NCBI RefSeq assembly: GCF_900102925.1
Contig: NZ_FNKI01000002.1
Coordinates: 310,001-374,000 of the forward strand
From: Flagellimonas zhangzhouensis
Lineage (GTDB): Bacteria; Bacteroidota; Bacteroidia; Flavobacteriales; Flavobacteriaceae
Direction: 5' to 3'
Length of the DNA: 64,000 bases
This document shows, in pieces, positions 15,821-27,730 of the stretch. A program made the translations under genes and the position numbers. Within the stretch, counting starts at the first letter, position 1; every line of letters starts with the position of its first letter. Below the pieces are notes generated by a model. That model was given only the letters and a program-made list of their open reading frames with translations, was not told the DNA's origin and made no database searches.

Positions 15821-15840
15821 GTTCGAGCGCAGTCGAGAAC
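15821..15840. repeat. REP-like short palindromic element
   Basis: GTTCGAGCGCAGTCGAGAAC lies between prfA and pyrF. Its arms TCGA ... TCGA and GTTC ... GAAC form an imperfect palindrome. To my knowledge very similar sequences are scattered many times through flavobacterial genomes between genes. Only this copy is seen in the window. Confidence 0.55.
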
Positions 15841-15847
15841 CCATATA

Positions 15848-16666
15848 ATGAAAAACGAATATTTAATTTCCCAGATTCATAAAAAAAAGTCCTTTCTCTG
15901 TGTAGGATTGGATACGGATTTGGAGAAGATTCCTTCACATTTATTACAAGAAGAAGACCCCATATTTGCTTTCAACAAGGCTATAATTGATGCTACCCAT
16001 GAGTATTGTGTGGCTTACAAACCCAACATTGCGTTTTACGAGGCTTATGGTTTGGATGGATGGAAGTCTTTGGAACGTACAATGGCGTACTTGAATGAAA
16101 ATCATCCAGAGATTTTTACCATTGCAGATGCTAAACGCGGAGATATTGGGAATACCTCTACGCGATATGCGAAGGCATTTTTCGAAACCTTGAATTTTGA
16201 TTCCATCACCATTGCACCATATATGGGCAAGGATTCTGTAGAGCCTTTTTTGGAATTTGAGGATAAGCATACCATTTTATTGGCACTGACATCCAATCAG
16301 GGCGCTTTCGATTTTCAGACCAAAAAGATTGAAGGGCATGAGTTGTACAAAGAAGTGCTAAGCGTATCCAAAACCTATAAAGGCTCCGAAAGGTTAATGT
16401 ATGTAGTGGGAGCTACAAAAGCTACTTACTTAAAAGATATTCGTGAATTAATTCCCGAAAGCTTTTTATTGGTTCCAGGGGTAGGCGCACAAGGCGGTAG
16501 TCTTGAGGAGGTTTGCAAATACGGAATTACCAAAGATGTAGGTTTGTTGGTAAATTCTTCCCGTGGTATTTTGTATGCCTCTACGGATATGGATTTTGCA
16601 GAAGTTGCTGGGAATAAGGCAAAAGAAATCCAGCAGCAAATGGCTGCGGAACTTGCAAAGTTGTAA
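15848..16666 (+). CDS. pyrF: Orotidine 5'-phosphate decarboxylase
   Basis: The 272-residue enzyme makes UMP from OMP, the last step of pyrimidine synthesis. It belongs to the longer PyrF subfamily (about 270 residues): [16 protein letters not shown] at the N-terminus, the catalytic Asp/Lys segment [16 protein letters not shown], and the phosphate-binding region [10 protein letters not shown] and [10 protein letters not shown]. It lies 47 bp after prfA and may share its transcript, although the REP-like element lies between them. Confidence 0.97.
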   Translation: MKNEYLISQIHKKKSFLCVGLDTDLEKIPSHLLQEEDPIFAFNKAIIDATHEYCVAYKPNIAFYEAYGLDGWKSLERTMAYLNENHPEIFTIADAKRGDIGNTSTRYAKAFFETLNFDSITIAPYMGKDSVEPFLEFEDKHTILLALTSNQGAFDFQTKKIEGHELYKEVLSVSKTYKGSERLMYVVGATKATYLKDIRELIPESFLLVPGVGAQGGSLEEVCKYGITKDVGLLVNSSRGILYASTDMDFAEVAGNKAKEIQQQMAAELAKL

Positions 16667-16671
16667 TTGCC

Positions 16672-16866
16672 TTACGCTAAACTTTCAAGCGTTTTCTTAA
16701 GGCTCTGTGCTTTTCTATTAAAAAATTCACCCAATTTGGAATCCACACCAGATACATTGGCGGCTTTTTCCAAAAAGTTGTTGTACATCACTTCCAAAAC
16801 AATGGCTGGCTGACTGATGTTGGTGATTGGAGTAACGGCACCTACTTTACAATATTGATTTTTCAT
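16672..16866 (-). CDS. Conserved small hypothetical protein, 64 aa
   Basis: It starts at ATG 16866 (MKNQYCKVGAVTPITN); a TTG three codons earlier would add MRA. It is soluble and mildly basic, with a helical C-terminal half (FFNRKAQSLKKTLESLA). It lies convergent to pyrF with a 5-bp gap, a compact spacing that supports a real gene. I recognise it only as a short flavobacterial hypothetical with no known role. Confidence 0.65.
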   Translation of the reverse strand: MKNQYCKVGAVTPITNISQPAIVLEVMYNNFLEKAANVSGVDSKLGEFFNRKAQSLKKTLESLA

Positions 16867-17064
16867 AGCTCTCAAGATTTGTTATAACAAAGATACGTTC
16901 AAAAGGAGAAGCTGGACTACGGCTTATGTGGGTGTACGTCTATAAATCGGGTAATTTATCTAAAAATTAACGTGTTGACTGCGTATTCACCATTTATAAG
17001 GCATTTTTTTAGAAATAATTTAACTTACCTTTAATATAAAGGCAACCTACCAAAAACGGAATAC

Positions 17065-17589
17065 ATGAGAAATTTGATTTGGATTTTATCGCTTATGGGT
17101 TGTATAAACCTTGTTGCGCAAAACATAAATTGTAATTGTTGCTCTGAAAACCACAGGGCCTTTGATTTTTGGATAGGGGAATGGAATGTGGTCAATTCAA
17201 ATAATGGAACACCTGCAGGAACAAGCATTATTAAAAGAGAAGAGGATGGGTGTGTGATCCGTGAAAATTGGACGAGCATAGCCACTGCTGGATACACAGG
17301 GACAAGTGTAAATTATTATAATTCCCAGACCCAAGAATGGGAACAATTGTGGGTAGACAATACAGGAGCTGCTTTAAAACTAAAAGGAAACCGAGTGGAT
17401 AATCAAATGATTTTGACCTCAGAGCCTTTTAAAAAGGATGGCAATACATTTAGAAACCGAATTACATGGACCAAAAACGATGATGGAACAGTGCGGCAAC
17501 TTTGGGAAGTATTGCAAGAAGGTGAAGAAAATGTAGTAGCTTTTGATGGCTTATACAAAAGAACAAAAATGAAAAAAGCCGGTAACTAA
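17065..17589 (+). CDS. Secreted hypothetical protein, lipocalin-like
   Basis: The 174-residue protein has a signal peptide (about 1-19, ending LVAQ) and a small Cys cluster CNCC. The motif FDFWIGEWNV is typical of a DUF1579-like/lipocalin-like beta-barrel family of exported proteins often called heme-binding beta-barrel or DUF1579. Beta-strand-rich repeats GNRVDNQMIL and NRITWTKNDDGTVRQLWE follow. It is monocistronic, and a terminator overlaps its stop codon. The substrate is unknown. Confidence 0.72.
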   Translation: MRNLIWILSLMGCINLVAQNINCNCCSENHRAFDFWIGEWNVVNSNNGTPAGTSIIKREEDGCVIRENWTSIATAGYTGTSVNYYNSQTQEWEQLWVDNTGAALKLKGNRVDNQMILTSEPFKKDGNTFRNRITWTKNDDGTVRQLWEVLQEGEENVVAFDGLYKRTKMKKAGN

Positions 17590-17600
17590 CCGGCTTTTTA
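17575..17600 (+). terminator. Terminator overlapping the end of the lipocalin-like gene
   Basis: AAAGCCGGT (17575-17583) pairs exactly with ACCGGCTTT (17589-17597) around a 5-nt loop containing the stop codon, followed by a T-run. Confidence 0.88.
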
Positions 17601-17767
17601 ACTAACTAACTCAAAAAAATGCTAACTCAGATAACTTATACAAAATTCAAGTTTAAGGACCTGATTTAGGTTAATTAAACTTTAGGAATTTGTTATAATT
17701 ACTCTAATTTATTGATTTTATAACGCATTAACCCTAAAGTTATTGCATTTTTTTGAAAAAATTATGA

Positions 17768-18472
17768 TTAATCTTGCAAAGCAAACACTTTTTTTAACAA
17801 TTCTGTTGATCGGGACGAAACTTTTGTCCTAATTTCCTTCTCTTCAACCGCTATCATAGTATAAACACCTTTCAAGGCTTCATTGGTGGTGTAGTCAGTT
17901 AAATCGGGGTTTACATCGTTTGTCAAAGGCAAGCTATTGTACTTGGTAATGATACTGCTCCAAATTTGGTCAGCACCTACTTTTTGAAATGAGTTTTTTA
18001 TAATCGGATTAAATTTATTGTACAGTTGGGACTGTGTGGAACGCTCCAAATATTGGGTGGCTGCGTTATCAGCTCCCAATAAAATTTGTTTGGCATCATT
18101 AAAAGTAATTCCCTTTACCGCGTCAACAAAAATCGGAGTGGCTTCGCCCACAGCATCTTCGGCAGCACGGTTCAGGATTTTCAAACCTTCATCTGCCAAG
18201 CTAGACAAACCAATATCGCGTAAGGTCTTGTCTACTTTTTGCAATTCTTCAGGTAAAAGAATTTTCACCAACTCATTTCTATAAAATCCATTTTCGCTAG
18301 TGAGTTTGTTAACTTGTTTTTCAATACCAAGGTTCAAAGCTTCTCGTAATCCCTGGGCAATTTGGTCGTTTCCGATTCCAGTTGTTCCTTGCGGTAATTG
18401 GTTTACAACTTGTTGTAGTTCTGCACATCCCACTAGTTGGAATGCCAAAATGCATAGCAATAATCTTTTCAT
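17768..18472 (-). CDS. DUF4197 lipoprotein
   Basis: The 234-residue protein has a lipobox LVGC (Cys16). The mostly helical mature part contains the conserved patterns QGLREALNLGIEKQV, DAKQILLGADNAATQYLERST and KGVYTMIAVEEKEIR, which I recognise as DUF4197. The function of the family is not established; members are periplasmic or membrane-anchored. It lies just left of the starch locus but in its own unit, separated by a 127-bp gap from GH13. Confidence 0.9.
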   Translation of the reverse strand: MKRLLLCILAFQLVGCAELQQVVNQLPQGTTGIGNDQIAQGLREALNLGIEKQVNKLTSENGFYRNELVKILLPEELQKVDKTLRDIGLSSLADEGLKILNRAAEDAVGEATPIFVDAVKGITFNDAKQILLGADNAATQYLERSTQSQLYNKFNPIIKNSFQKVGADQIWSSIITKYNSLPLTNDVNPDLTDYTTNEALKGVYTMIAVEEKEIRTKVSSRSTELLKKVFALQD

Positions 18473-18599
18473 GGTTAAATCGTATTTGGGTATATAATCT
18501 TTGGGTAAACTACATAAATTATGCCCAACTTCTCAAAAGAATTAGGTGAAACCCAAGTTTTTTGTCCGTTAATTAGGGTTTCTGAATAGTTACTGGCCT

Positions 18600-20450
18600 C
18601 TATTTTAGTTCAAAAACCCAGCCTGTTTTTGCATCAATTTCTAAAGGTTGCTCCAAATTGTATGCTTTTCCGTTGATAATGTTTAAACCTTTTGTGTGAT
18701 TTTTAATTCCCTCGGCAAAACGACCTAAATCTATGCTTTGGTCTTTTGAAGAGTTGTTCAGTACCACCATTACCGTTTCTTCGGGCAAATACCTGAAATA
18801 CACATAGACATTGTCGTGAGGAGCAAAGTGGAGAGTTTTTCCTTTGTGAATTGCCTTGCTGCCTTTTCGCCAGTTCAACAGTTTTTTGGAATAATCGAAA
18901 TATTCGTTCTGAAGGTTGGTTCGTCCAGAGGAAACAAAGGCGTTTTGCACATCGCCTTCCCATCCACCAGGAAAATCCCGTCTAATATCGCCATCACCCT
19001 TTCCTTTGTCTCCCAACATTCCAATTTCATCACCGTAGTAGATTTGTGGAATACCGCGAAGGGTCATGATCAAGGTGAGGGCCAATTTGTATTTTTCAAC
19101 ATCGCCATCAAATTCTTGGTTGATACGGTTCACATCATGATTTCCCATTTTAATCAAAACATTATTGATGTTCGGATACAGGAAATCCTTGGTCAAGTGA
19201 TCATATACTTTGAAAACCCCGTCTCCCCAATTTTGCTCGTCTTGGTGAAATACTTGAGGTAAAATATCGTGCAATGGAAAATCCATCACACTGGGTAAAT
19301 TGGAATTGAACCCTTGAATTGCACCAATTTTACTATCCTTTTGCCAATACGCAATGTGGGCGGTTTCGTGCATGAAAACTTCCCCAACAATATTGAAATT
19401 GGGGTACTCGGCCATCACTCGGGTCACCCATTCGGTGATCCCCTTTTTGTCGTTGTAGGGGTAGGTGTCCACACGCAAACCATCCAAATCTCCACTTTCA
19501 ATCCACCAAATGGCATTTTGAACCAAATAATCGATCACCATGGGATTGCTTTCGTTCATATCGGGCATGGTGGTATCGAACCACCCGTCCATATTGCCTT
19601 TTGAATCTGCTTCGGAAGCATAGGGATCAAATTGACTGGTCTGAATGTAGTTGCTTCTCTTGAAACCATTTTCGCCACCTTCCCAATAATGCACCCAGTT
19701 TTGGTCTGGTGGATCTTGAATCAACCAATGGCTTATACCCCAATGGTTGGGCACAAAATCCATAATGTGTTTCATGTCACGCTGATGAAGTTCTGCCGAC
19801 AATTTTGCAAAATCTGCATTAGTGCCATAACGTGGGTCTACTTTGTACAAATCGCTACTGGCATAGCCATGATAAGAATACACCTTTTCATTATCCAAGG
19901 TCAATGGAGTGCTCCAAAGTGTAGTGGCACCCAATTCGTGAATGTAATCCAAATGTTCGATTACCCCTTGAATATCACCACCGTGACGACCGCCTTGATG
20001 TTCACGGTTTGCTTTTTCAATGGTATTTGGGGTTGAATCGTTGGATGGGTCACCATTGGCAAATCGGTCGGGCATGATCAAATAGATCACATCCGAAGAA
20101 TCGAATCCTTTGCGTTCAGCCGAACCTTCTTTTCTTTTTTTGAACTCATAATCAAAAGTACTGACCGTTTTGCGTCCTTTTTTAAAGGAAAGTTGTGCAA
20201 CTCCTGACGAAATACCTTTGGTATCAACAGTTATGAACAAGTAATTTGGATTGGCAACCTTCACCACTTTTTTGATGGTGATGCCATTGGAAAATTCAGG
20301 TTCCAGTTGGTTGATGTTGTCGCCATACACCAAAAGTTCCAAATCGGTTTTCTTCATGTCAGTCCACCAGAAAGGCGGTTCTACGCGTTCAACTTGGGCC
20401 AAAGAAATGTTGACTATGACAAGGCACAGTAGTGTTAAGATACTTCTCAT
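18600..20450 (-). CDS. GH13 alpha-amylase/neopullulanase with cyclomaltodextrinase N-domain
   Basis: The 616-residue exported glycosidase (signal about 1-18, ending ISLAQ) carries an N-terminal immunoglobulin-like cyclomaltodextrinase domain (about 20-120), a TIM barrel and a C-terminal beta domain. Catalytic residues by motif are Asp328 (GLRVDTYP), Glu357 (GEVF) and Asp439 (GNHDVNR). It probably cuts imported alpha-1,4-glucans or cyclodextrins in the periplasm. It is last in the leftward arm, 10 bp after the GH97 gene. No lipobox is seen, so unlike Bacteroides SusG it is likely periplasmic. Confidence 0.93.
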   Translation of the reverse strand: MRSILTLLCLVIVNISLAQVERVEPPFWWTDMKKTDLELLVYGDNINQLEPEFSNGITIKKVVKVANPNYLFITVDTKGISSGVAQLSFKKGRKTVSTFDYEFKKRKEGSAERKGFDSSDVIYLIMPDRFANGDPSNDSTPNTIEKANREHQGGRHGGDIQGVIEHLDYIHELGATTLWSTPLTLDNEKVYSYHGYASSDLYKVDPRYGTNADFAKLSAELHQRDMKHIMDFVPNHWGISHWLIQDPPDQNWVHYWEGGENGFKRSNYIQTSQFDPYASEADSKGNMDGWFDTTMPDMNESNPMVIDYLVQNAIWWIESGDLDGLRVDTYPYNDKKGITEWVTRVMAEYPNFNIVGEVFMHETAHIAYWQKDSKIGAIQGFNSNLPSVMDFPLHDILPQVFHQDEQNWGDGVFKVYDHLTKDFLYPNINNVLIKMGNHDVNRINQEFDGDVEKYKLALTLIMTLRGIPQIYYGDEIGMLGDKGKGDGDIRRDFPGGWEGDVQNAFVSSGRTNLQNEYFDYSKKLLNWRKGSKAIHKGKTLHFAPHDNVYVYFRYLPEETVMVVLNNSSKDQSIDLGRFAEGIKNHTKGLNIINGKAYNLEQPLEIDAKTGWVFELK

Positions 20451-20460
20451 GTGTGTTTGT

Positions 20461-22587
<2,127 letters not shown>

Positions 22588-22592
22588 TTATT

Positions 22593-24878
22593 TTATTGAA
22601 GGGTCACTTTCGTGCCATCTACCAAAATTTCCAATGGCGCACCTTCGTCGATGCTGAACGTAGGGCCTTCTTGCGATACCGTAACCTTTACAATTCGATT
22701 TCTGAAATTAATTTTAAAGGAATAGCTGTCCCATTGCTCAGGAATCTGCGGTTGAAAACTCAGTTGATTGTCCACTACGCGCATACCGCCAAAACCTTCC
22801 ACAATGCTCATCCAAGTTCCAGCCATGGAGGTAATGTGCAAACCTTCCTCTACTTCTTTGTTGTAGTCGTCCAAATCCAATCGAGAAGTACGCAGATAGA
22901 AAGTGTATGCTTGTTCCATGCGACCTAATTTGGCTGCTTGTACAGAATGCACACAAGGTGAAAGTGAAGATTCATGAACCGTGAAAGATTCGTAGAAATC
23001 AAAATGCTTCTCAAGTTCTTCTTGGGTAAAATGGTCTTCAAAAAAGTAGAATCCTTGTAAGGTGTCGGCTTGTTTAATGTAGGGCGAACGTAAAATTCTG
23101 TCCCAACTCCAATGTTGGTTGATGGGGCGTTCCTTTTTGTCCAAATCGGCTACGCGAACCAAATCCTTGTCTAAAAAACCGTCTTGTTGCAAGTAAATAC
23201 CCAATTCTTCGGAGTAGGGGAAATACATATTATCCGCCACTTTCTTCCAAAGTGTTGTTTCCGCTTCACTCAGCGCAACTTTTTTATAAATTCTATCAAA
23301 ATCGGCAGCATGGTTTTCTTTTACGAAATCCATTTGCTCCAAGGCATATTCCAAACACCATTTGGCCAAATAGTTGGTGTACCAGTTGTTATTGATGTTA
23401 TTTTCGTATTCGTTCGGTCCGGTTACTCCTAACATTACGTATTTGTTGCGATGGGTTGACCAGTTAACCCGTTGCTGCCAAAAACGTGCGATTCCAATCA
23501 ATACCTCCAAGCCCATTTCTGGGATGTAGGTGAAGTCTTGGGTAAAACGTGTATAGTTGAAAATGGCAAAGGCAATCGCACCATTTCTATGGATTTCCTC
23601 AAAGGTGATTTCCCATTCGTTATGGCACTCTTCCCCGTTCATGGTTACCATTGGATATAGTGCAGCGCCATTGGTAAATCCCAGTTTTGCAGCATTTTCA
23701 ATCGCTTTATCCAAATGGTTGTAGCGATATTTTAGAAGTTTACGGGCCACTTCTTGGTTTTTGGTGGCCATATAGAATGGAATACAATAGGCTTCGGTGT
23801 CCCAATAGGTGCTACCGCCATATTTTTCACCCGTAAAACCTTTAGGTCCAATATTTAATCTGGAATCTGTACCTGTATAGGTTTGGTTCAACTGGAAAAT
23901 ATTGAAACGAATTCCCTGTTGTGCCTTTACATCGCCTTCGATGGTAATGTCGCTCATTTCCCAAACCTGTGCCCATGCTTTCTTTTGTTTTTCAAGTAGG
24001 GCATCAAATCCAAGTGCAGAAACTTCATTTAATATTTGGTTTGCAGCTTCGGTAAGTTTGTTTTCATCATGATTTCGGTCAACCGTATATCCGCCAAATT
24101 TTATCAGACTCACTTTTTCGCCTTTGGCGACTTGTTGTGAATACGTTGATTTAATGGAAAGTTCTTCTTTAGAAGTAGAATCAGGGGTGTCCTTTTGGGT
24201 ATCACCGTAAATCAAATGAGCCAGCATAAACGTGCACACCTTAAAATGGGTTTTCATGGTGTGTGACTCAATAAATGCCCTGTTTTTGTCAGATGAAATT
24301 TCAGTGGTGTTCCAAAATTTATCGTCCCAGTTGCTGTCTTCATTGGTGATTCCAGCATCTAAATAGGGACTGAATTCGATTTCAGCATCTGCATTCAATG
24401 GAGTGATTTCAAATTTGATGGCTCCAACTTCATCATGGGACAAACTTAAAAATCGGGTTGAAACCACTTCAATTTCAATATTATTCGGAGTGGTGGCCAC
24501 AAAACTTCTTTGGTACCATCCCTCTTTCATATTGAGTTCCCGTTTAAAATTTTTGATGTTGGTGCATGTAGCCAAATCCAACGATTCGCCATTAATGGTC
24601 ACATCGATGCCAATCCAGTTCGGAGCATTCAAAACCTTGGCGAAATATTCAGGGTATCCATTTTTCCACCATCCCACTCGGGTTTTATCGGGATAGTAAA
24701 CGCCTGCGATATAACTTCCTTGAAAGGTGTGGCCAGAATAAGATTCTTCAAAATTGGCACGTTGGCCCATGGCTCCGTTTCCAATGCTAAATAGACTTTC
24801 GGAGGATTTAACACGATCCTTATCGAAACCTTCTTCGATAATGCACCAGGGATTCGGTTGTATGTAGTCTTGATTCAT
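22593..24878 (-). CDS. GH65 maltose phosphorylase family protein
   Basis: The 761-residue cytosolic protein (no signal) has normal GH65 length: an N-terminal beta-sandwich, linker, (alpha/alpha)6 barrel and a C-terminal small domain. The catalytic acid is Glu490 in VTGPNEYENN; the phosphate/sugar loop WDTEAYCIPFYM is present. Such enzymes split maltose with phosphate into glucose and beta-glucose 1-phosphate. The next enzyme, beta-phosphoglucomutase, is normally encoded beside it but is missing here. GH97 follows 11 bp downstream. Kojibiose or trehalose phosphorylase cannot be excluded, but context favours maltose. Confidence 0.93.
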   Translation of the reverse strand: MNQDYIQPNPWCIIEEGFDKDRVKSSESLFSIGNGAMGQRANFEESYSGHTFQGSYIAGVYYPDKTRVGWWKNGYPEYFAKVLNAPNWIGIDVTINGESLDLATCTNIKNFKRELNMKEGWYQRSFVATTPNNIEIEVVSTRFLSLSHDEVGAIKFEITPLNADAEIEFSPYLDAGITNEDSNWDDKFWNTTEISSDKNRAFIESHTMKTHFKVCTFMLAHLIYGDTQKDTPDSTSKEELSIKSTYSQQVAKGEKVSLIKFGGYTVDRNHDENKLTEAANQILNEVSALGFDALLEKQKKAWAQVWEMSDITIEGDVKAQQGIRFNIFQLNQTYTGTDSRLNIGPKGFTGEKYGGSTYWDTEAYCIPFYMATKNQEVARKLLKYRYNHLDKAIENAAKLGFTNGAALYPMVTMNGEECHNEWEITFEEIHRNGAIAFAIFNYTRFTQDFTYIPEMGLEVLIGIARFWQQRVNWSTHRNKYVMLGVTGPNEYENNINNNWYTNYLAKWCLEYALEQMDFVKENHAADFDRIYKKVALSEAETTLWKKVADNMYFPYSEELGIYLQQDGFLDKDLVRVADLDKKERPINQHWSWDRILRSPYIKQADTLQGFYFFEDHFTQEELEKHFDFYESFTVHESSLSPCVHSVQAAKLGRMEQAYTFYLRTSRLDLDDYNKEVEEGLHITSMAGTWMSIVEGFGGMRVVDNQLSFQPQIPEQWDSYSFKINFRNRIVKVTVSQEGPTFSIDEGAPLEILVDGTKVTLQ

Positions 24879-24974
24879 TGTAGGGATGATTGATGTGTTA
24901 CTAGTTCTTTAGTGTGTGTTTGTTTATTGTTTTGTCTTTGTGAGACTTACAATATTTGAAAGTATGAATTTCAA

Positions 24975-26327
24975 TTAAATTGTAGCGGGTTCGTCGTCAA
25001 TATCTTGTACTCTCGATACCAATAGTGCGGCAATTATGAAGGCCACACCACTTGTCATTAAAGCATAAATAGGTTTTCCACCATACAGATATTGTACCAT
25101 GGGACCGCCGATAAAGGCATTCACGATTTGTGGAATCACAATAAAAAAGTTGAAAATTCCCATGTAAACTCCCATTTTTCGAGCTGGAATGGCACCCGCC
25201 AAGATGGCGTAAGGCATGGCCAAAATACTGGCCCAAGCGATACCGATTCCGATCATAGAAAGAATCAACCAATTTTCATCGGGCATGATGTATATGGATA
25301 AAAATCCTAGGGCTCCAATTACCAATGAAATGGTATGTGTCTTTTTTCTTCCCACTTTTTTCGCAATGGCAGGTAGAAAAAAGGCAAAAACGGCAGAAAC
25401 ACCATTGTAAACACCAAACAGAATGCCCACCCAGTCACCTGCATCTTGATAGGCTGCACTTTGACTGTTGTTGGGATCCAATCCATAAATATGCTCTGCA
25501 ACGGCTGGAGTAGTAAATACCCAAAGCCCGAAAAGCCCGAACCAAGAAAAGAACTGCACCCAGCTCAATTGACGCATGGTCAATGGCATTTTAGCAAAAT
25601 CGGTAAAGATGTCCATCAACCCGCCTGTCGATTCCTCTTCTTCTATGGTATCTTCTGCGGCGTTCAATTGCGCCATTTCTTCTGGAGAATACTCCTTGGT
25701 GGTAAACACAGTTACGGCCACACTGATGACAAGCACTAATGCTCCAATAATAAAGGAGAGCAAAAGATTTAAGGGCACTTCTCCTGCGGCGGCAACATTA
25801 TTGATTCCAACCCAATTGGTTAAAGCGTAGGGCAACCAAGAACCGATTACGGCACCTATGCCTATAAGCACGGTTTGCACACTGTAACCCAAGGTACGTT
25901 GGTCGGATGGCAACATATCGGCAATCAAAGCCCTAAAGGGCTCCATAGCAATATTAAAAGAGGCATCCATGACCATGAGCATACCAGCGCCTACCCAAAG
26001 CGACGGCATAATTGCAGTAAACATATCTGCATTGGGCATTAAAACAAGACCTAAAGAAGCAAGTAGGGCGCCTGTTAAGAAAAAGGGGCGTCTACGTCCA
26101 AGTCGGGTCCATGTTTTATCGCTGTAATGGCCAACAATGGGTTGAATAATAAGTCCAGTGAGAGGTGCAACAATCCAGAACCATGAAAGCTCGTGCACAT
26201 CGGCACCAAAACTTTGAAGTATTCTACTGGCATTGGCATTTTGGAGGGCGAAGCCCATTTGAATTCCCAGAAATCCAAAACTGAGGTTCCAGATTTCCCA
26301 GAAGCTTAATCTACGCTTTTGAAACAT
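24975..26327 (-). CDS. MFS sugar permease (SLC45/GPH-like), probable maltose importer
   Basis: I choose ATG 26327 (450 residues, MFQKRRLSFWEIWNLS); a GTG seven codons earlier is possible. It has about twelve membrane segments with a long central loop rich in Glu (around 240). The loop after helix 2 carries SDKTWTRLGRRRPF, characteristic of sucrose/maltose symporters of the SLC45-like group. It would take maltose or maltodextrin from periplasm to cytosol for GH65. Second gene of the leftward arm after lacI; a 17-bp motif lies between lacI and this gene. Confidence 0.92.
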   Translation of the reverse strand: MFQKRRLSFWEIWNLSFGFLGIQMGFALQNANASRILQSFGADVHELSWFWIVAPLTGLIIQPIVGHYSDKTWTRLGRRRPFFLTGALLASLGLVLMPNADMFTAIMPSLWVGAGMLMVMDASFNIAMEPFRALIADMLPSDQRTLGYSVQTVLIGIGAVIGSWLPYALTNWVGINNVAAAGEVPLNLLLSFIIGALVLVISVAVTVFTTKEYSPEEMAQLNAAEDTIEEEESTGGLMDIFTDFAKMPLTMRQLSWVQFFSWFGLFGLWVFTTPAVAEHIYGLDPNNSQSAAYQDAGDWVGILFGVYNGVSAVFAFFLPAIAKKVGRKKTHTISLVIGALGFLSIYIMPDENWLILSMIGIGIAWASILAMPYAILAGAIPARKMGVYMGIFNFFIVIPQIVNAFIGGPMVQYLYGGKPIYALMTSGVAFIIAALLVSRVQDIDDEPATI

Positions 26328-26383
26328 TGTGATTGGTATTTGATTCACAATTGAAACAGTAAATCTGTTCCTATTTTAATTAC

Positions 26384-26400
26384 TTGGGAAGTAAAATATA
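26384..26400. promoter_or_regulatory. 17-bp motif TTGGGAAGTAAAATATA, copy 1 (upstream of permease)
   Basis: The identical 17 bases occur again at 27680-27696 upstream of susC. Here the motif is 57 bp before the permease ATG and in the reverse orientation relative to that gene. Exact conservation in the two promoter regions of one locus suggests a shared regulator site. Confidence 0.55.
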
Positions 26401-26449
26401 AGCGTTGATAGGGACAAAGATATGAGTTTTTAAAATATCTCTCCTAAAT

Positions 26450-27517
26450 TTATTTTTTCTGGACCACTTGATTTAGTGTAGAATCCCTAATTATAAGCTC
26501 TGTTTTTACCACTTGTGTGGTATAGGGAGTTTCTTCTCCGCTATCAATTTCTTCCAAACGGTTGATAAGCGTTTGCGCTGCAATTTCGCCCATTTGGAAT
26601 CCATGCTGACTCACTGTGGTAAGGTGTGGTCGCGCATATTTTGAAAGAATTCCATCAGAAAAACCGATTACCGAAAGGGTTTCGGGAACATCCAGTCCGC
26701 GGAGGCGGGCCACATTTAATGCGGTAACGGCATATATTTCGTTTACTCCGAAAATGCCATCAATATCAGGGTGCAGTTCAAAAACTTTGTTGATGCGCTC
26801 CTCCAGCATGCGTTGGTCTTCATCCGAATCTCCCAATTCACCGATTCGAACCACTAAATCCTCATCAAAAGGTATTCGGTTTTCGGCCAAGGCATCTTTG
26901 TAGCCTTCGGTGCGCAATCGCCCAATATTTAAATAATCCTTGGTGGTCAGCAACAAAATTTTCTTTCTCCCCTCATCAATCAGTTTTTGAACGGCCATTC
27001 GACCAGATTCACGATCATCAATAACAATTTTATCGCTTGGAATCTCATTTACTGCCCTGTCAAACATAACAATTGGAATGTTTTGATTGATAGTTTCCTG
27101 TAAATGGGTGTAGTCAGCTTTTTGAAGCGTTTCTTTAGAAAGGGAGATGATAAACCCATCAATACTGCCATCAATCAACATTTCCATGTTGATGATTTCT
27201 TTACGGTAAGATTCGTTGGTAACCCCGATGATTACGTTGTATTCTTTGGAATTGGCCACTTCCTCAATCCCAGAAATGACTTTTGCAAAGTAATGGTGTA
27301 CGATTTCTGGAATTATGACGCCAATGGTCTTGGTTCGCTTGTTTTTAAGGCTAAGAGCAACACTGTTAGGTCGGTAATTATAGAACTTTGCAAAAGCCTG
27401 CACCTTTTCACGGTTCTCCTTACTTATGTCCTTATTGTCTTTTAGCGCTTTTGAAACAGTTGAAATAGAAAGCCCCAACTCCGAGGCAATCTTTTTGAGC
27501 GTCATTTTAGGTTTCAT
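26450..27517 (-). CDS. LacI-family transcriptional regulator of the starch locus
   Basis: The 355-residue regulator starts at ATG 27517 and has the N-terminal helix-turn-helix TLKKIASELGLSISTVSKAL (about 6-25), hinge helix NSVALSLKN, then a periplasmic-binding-protein-like effector domain from TKTIGVIIPEI. It is placed between the two divergent arms of the alpha-glucan locus. It probably represses or activates the locus in response to maltose or a derivative. Candidate sites are the two 17-bp motifs and an AACGTT centre at 27613-27618. Confidence 0.94.
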   Translation of the reverse strand: MKPKMTLKKIASELGLSISTVSKALKDNKDISKENREKVQAFAKFYNYRPNSVALSLKNKRTKTIGVIIPEIVHHYFAKVISGIEEVANSKEYNVIIGVTNESYRKEIINMEMLIDGSIDGFIISLSKETLQKADYTHLQETINQNIPIVMFDRAVNEIPSDKIVIDDRESGRMAVQKLIDEGRKKILLLTTKDYLNIGRLRTEGYKDALAENRIPFDEDLVVRIGELGDSDEDQRMLEERINKVFELHPDIDGIFGVNEIYAVTALNVARLRGLDVPETLSVIGFSDGILSKYARPHLTTVSQHGFQMGEIAAQTLINRLEEIDSGEETPYTTQVVKTELIIRDSTLNQVVQKK

Positions 27518-27679
27518 CCTACATCTTCTTTAATAGAAAGCACCGAAAAATGCTATTCATCCCCAAATATACTCTGATTAAAAGAGGTATCGGAACTTTT
27601 TGTCAACCAGAAAACGTTGTAAGTGACCAAATATGACAGATGTCAATAAAACAGGGTTTCGATTTACATATTTTCGCTT

Positions 27680-27696
27680 TTGGGAAGTAAAATATA
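27680..27696. promoter_or_regulatory. 17-bp motif TTGGGAAGTAAAATATA, copy 2 (upstream of susC)
   Basis: Exact second copy of the sequence at 26384-26400, located 35 bp before the susC ATG and on the coding strand, in the lacI-susC divergent region. The TTG at its start or the AATATA at its end could overlap promoter elements. Confidence 0.55.
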
Positions 27697-27730
27697 GCAT
27701 AATCGTAAAATTAACTAAAACAAACTCAAT

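Noticed and set aside
22593..24878. Possible fused beta-phosphoglucomutase in the GH65 gene
   Set aside because: Length matches a lone GH65 and no HAD phosphatase motif (DxD) is present.
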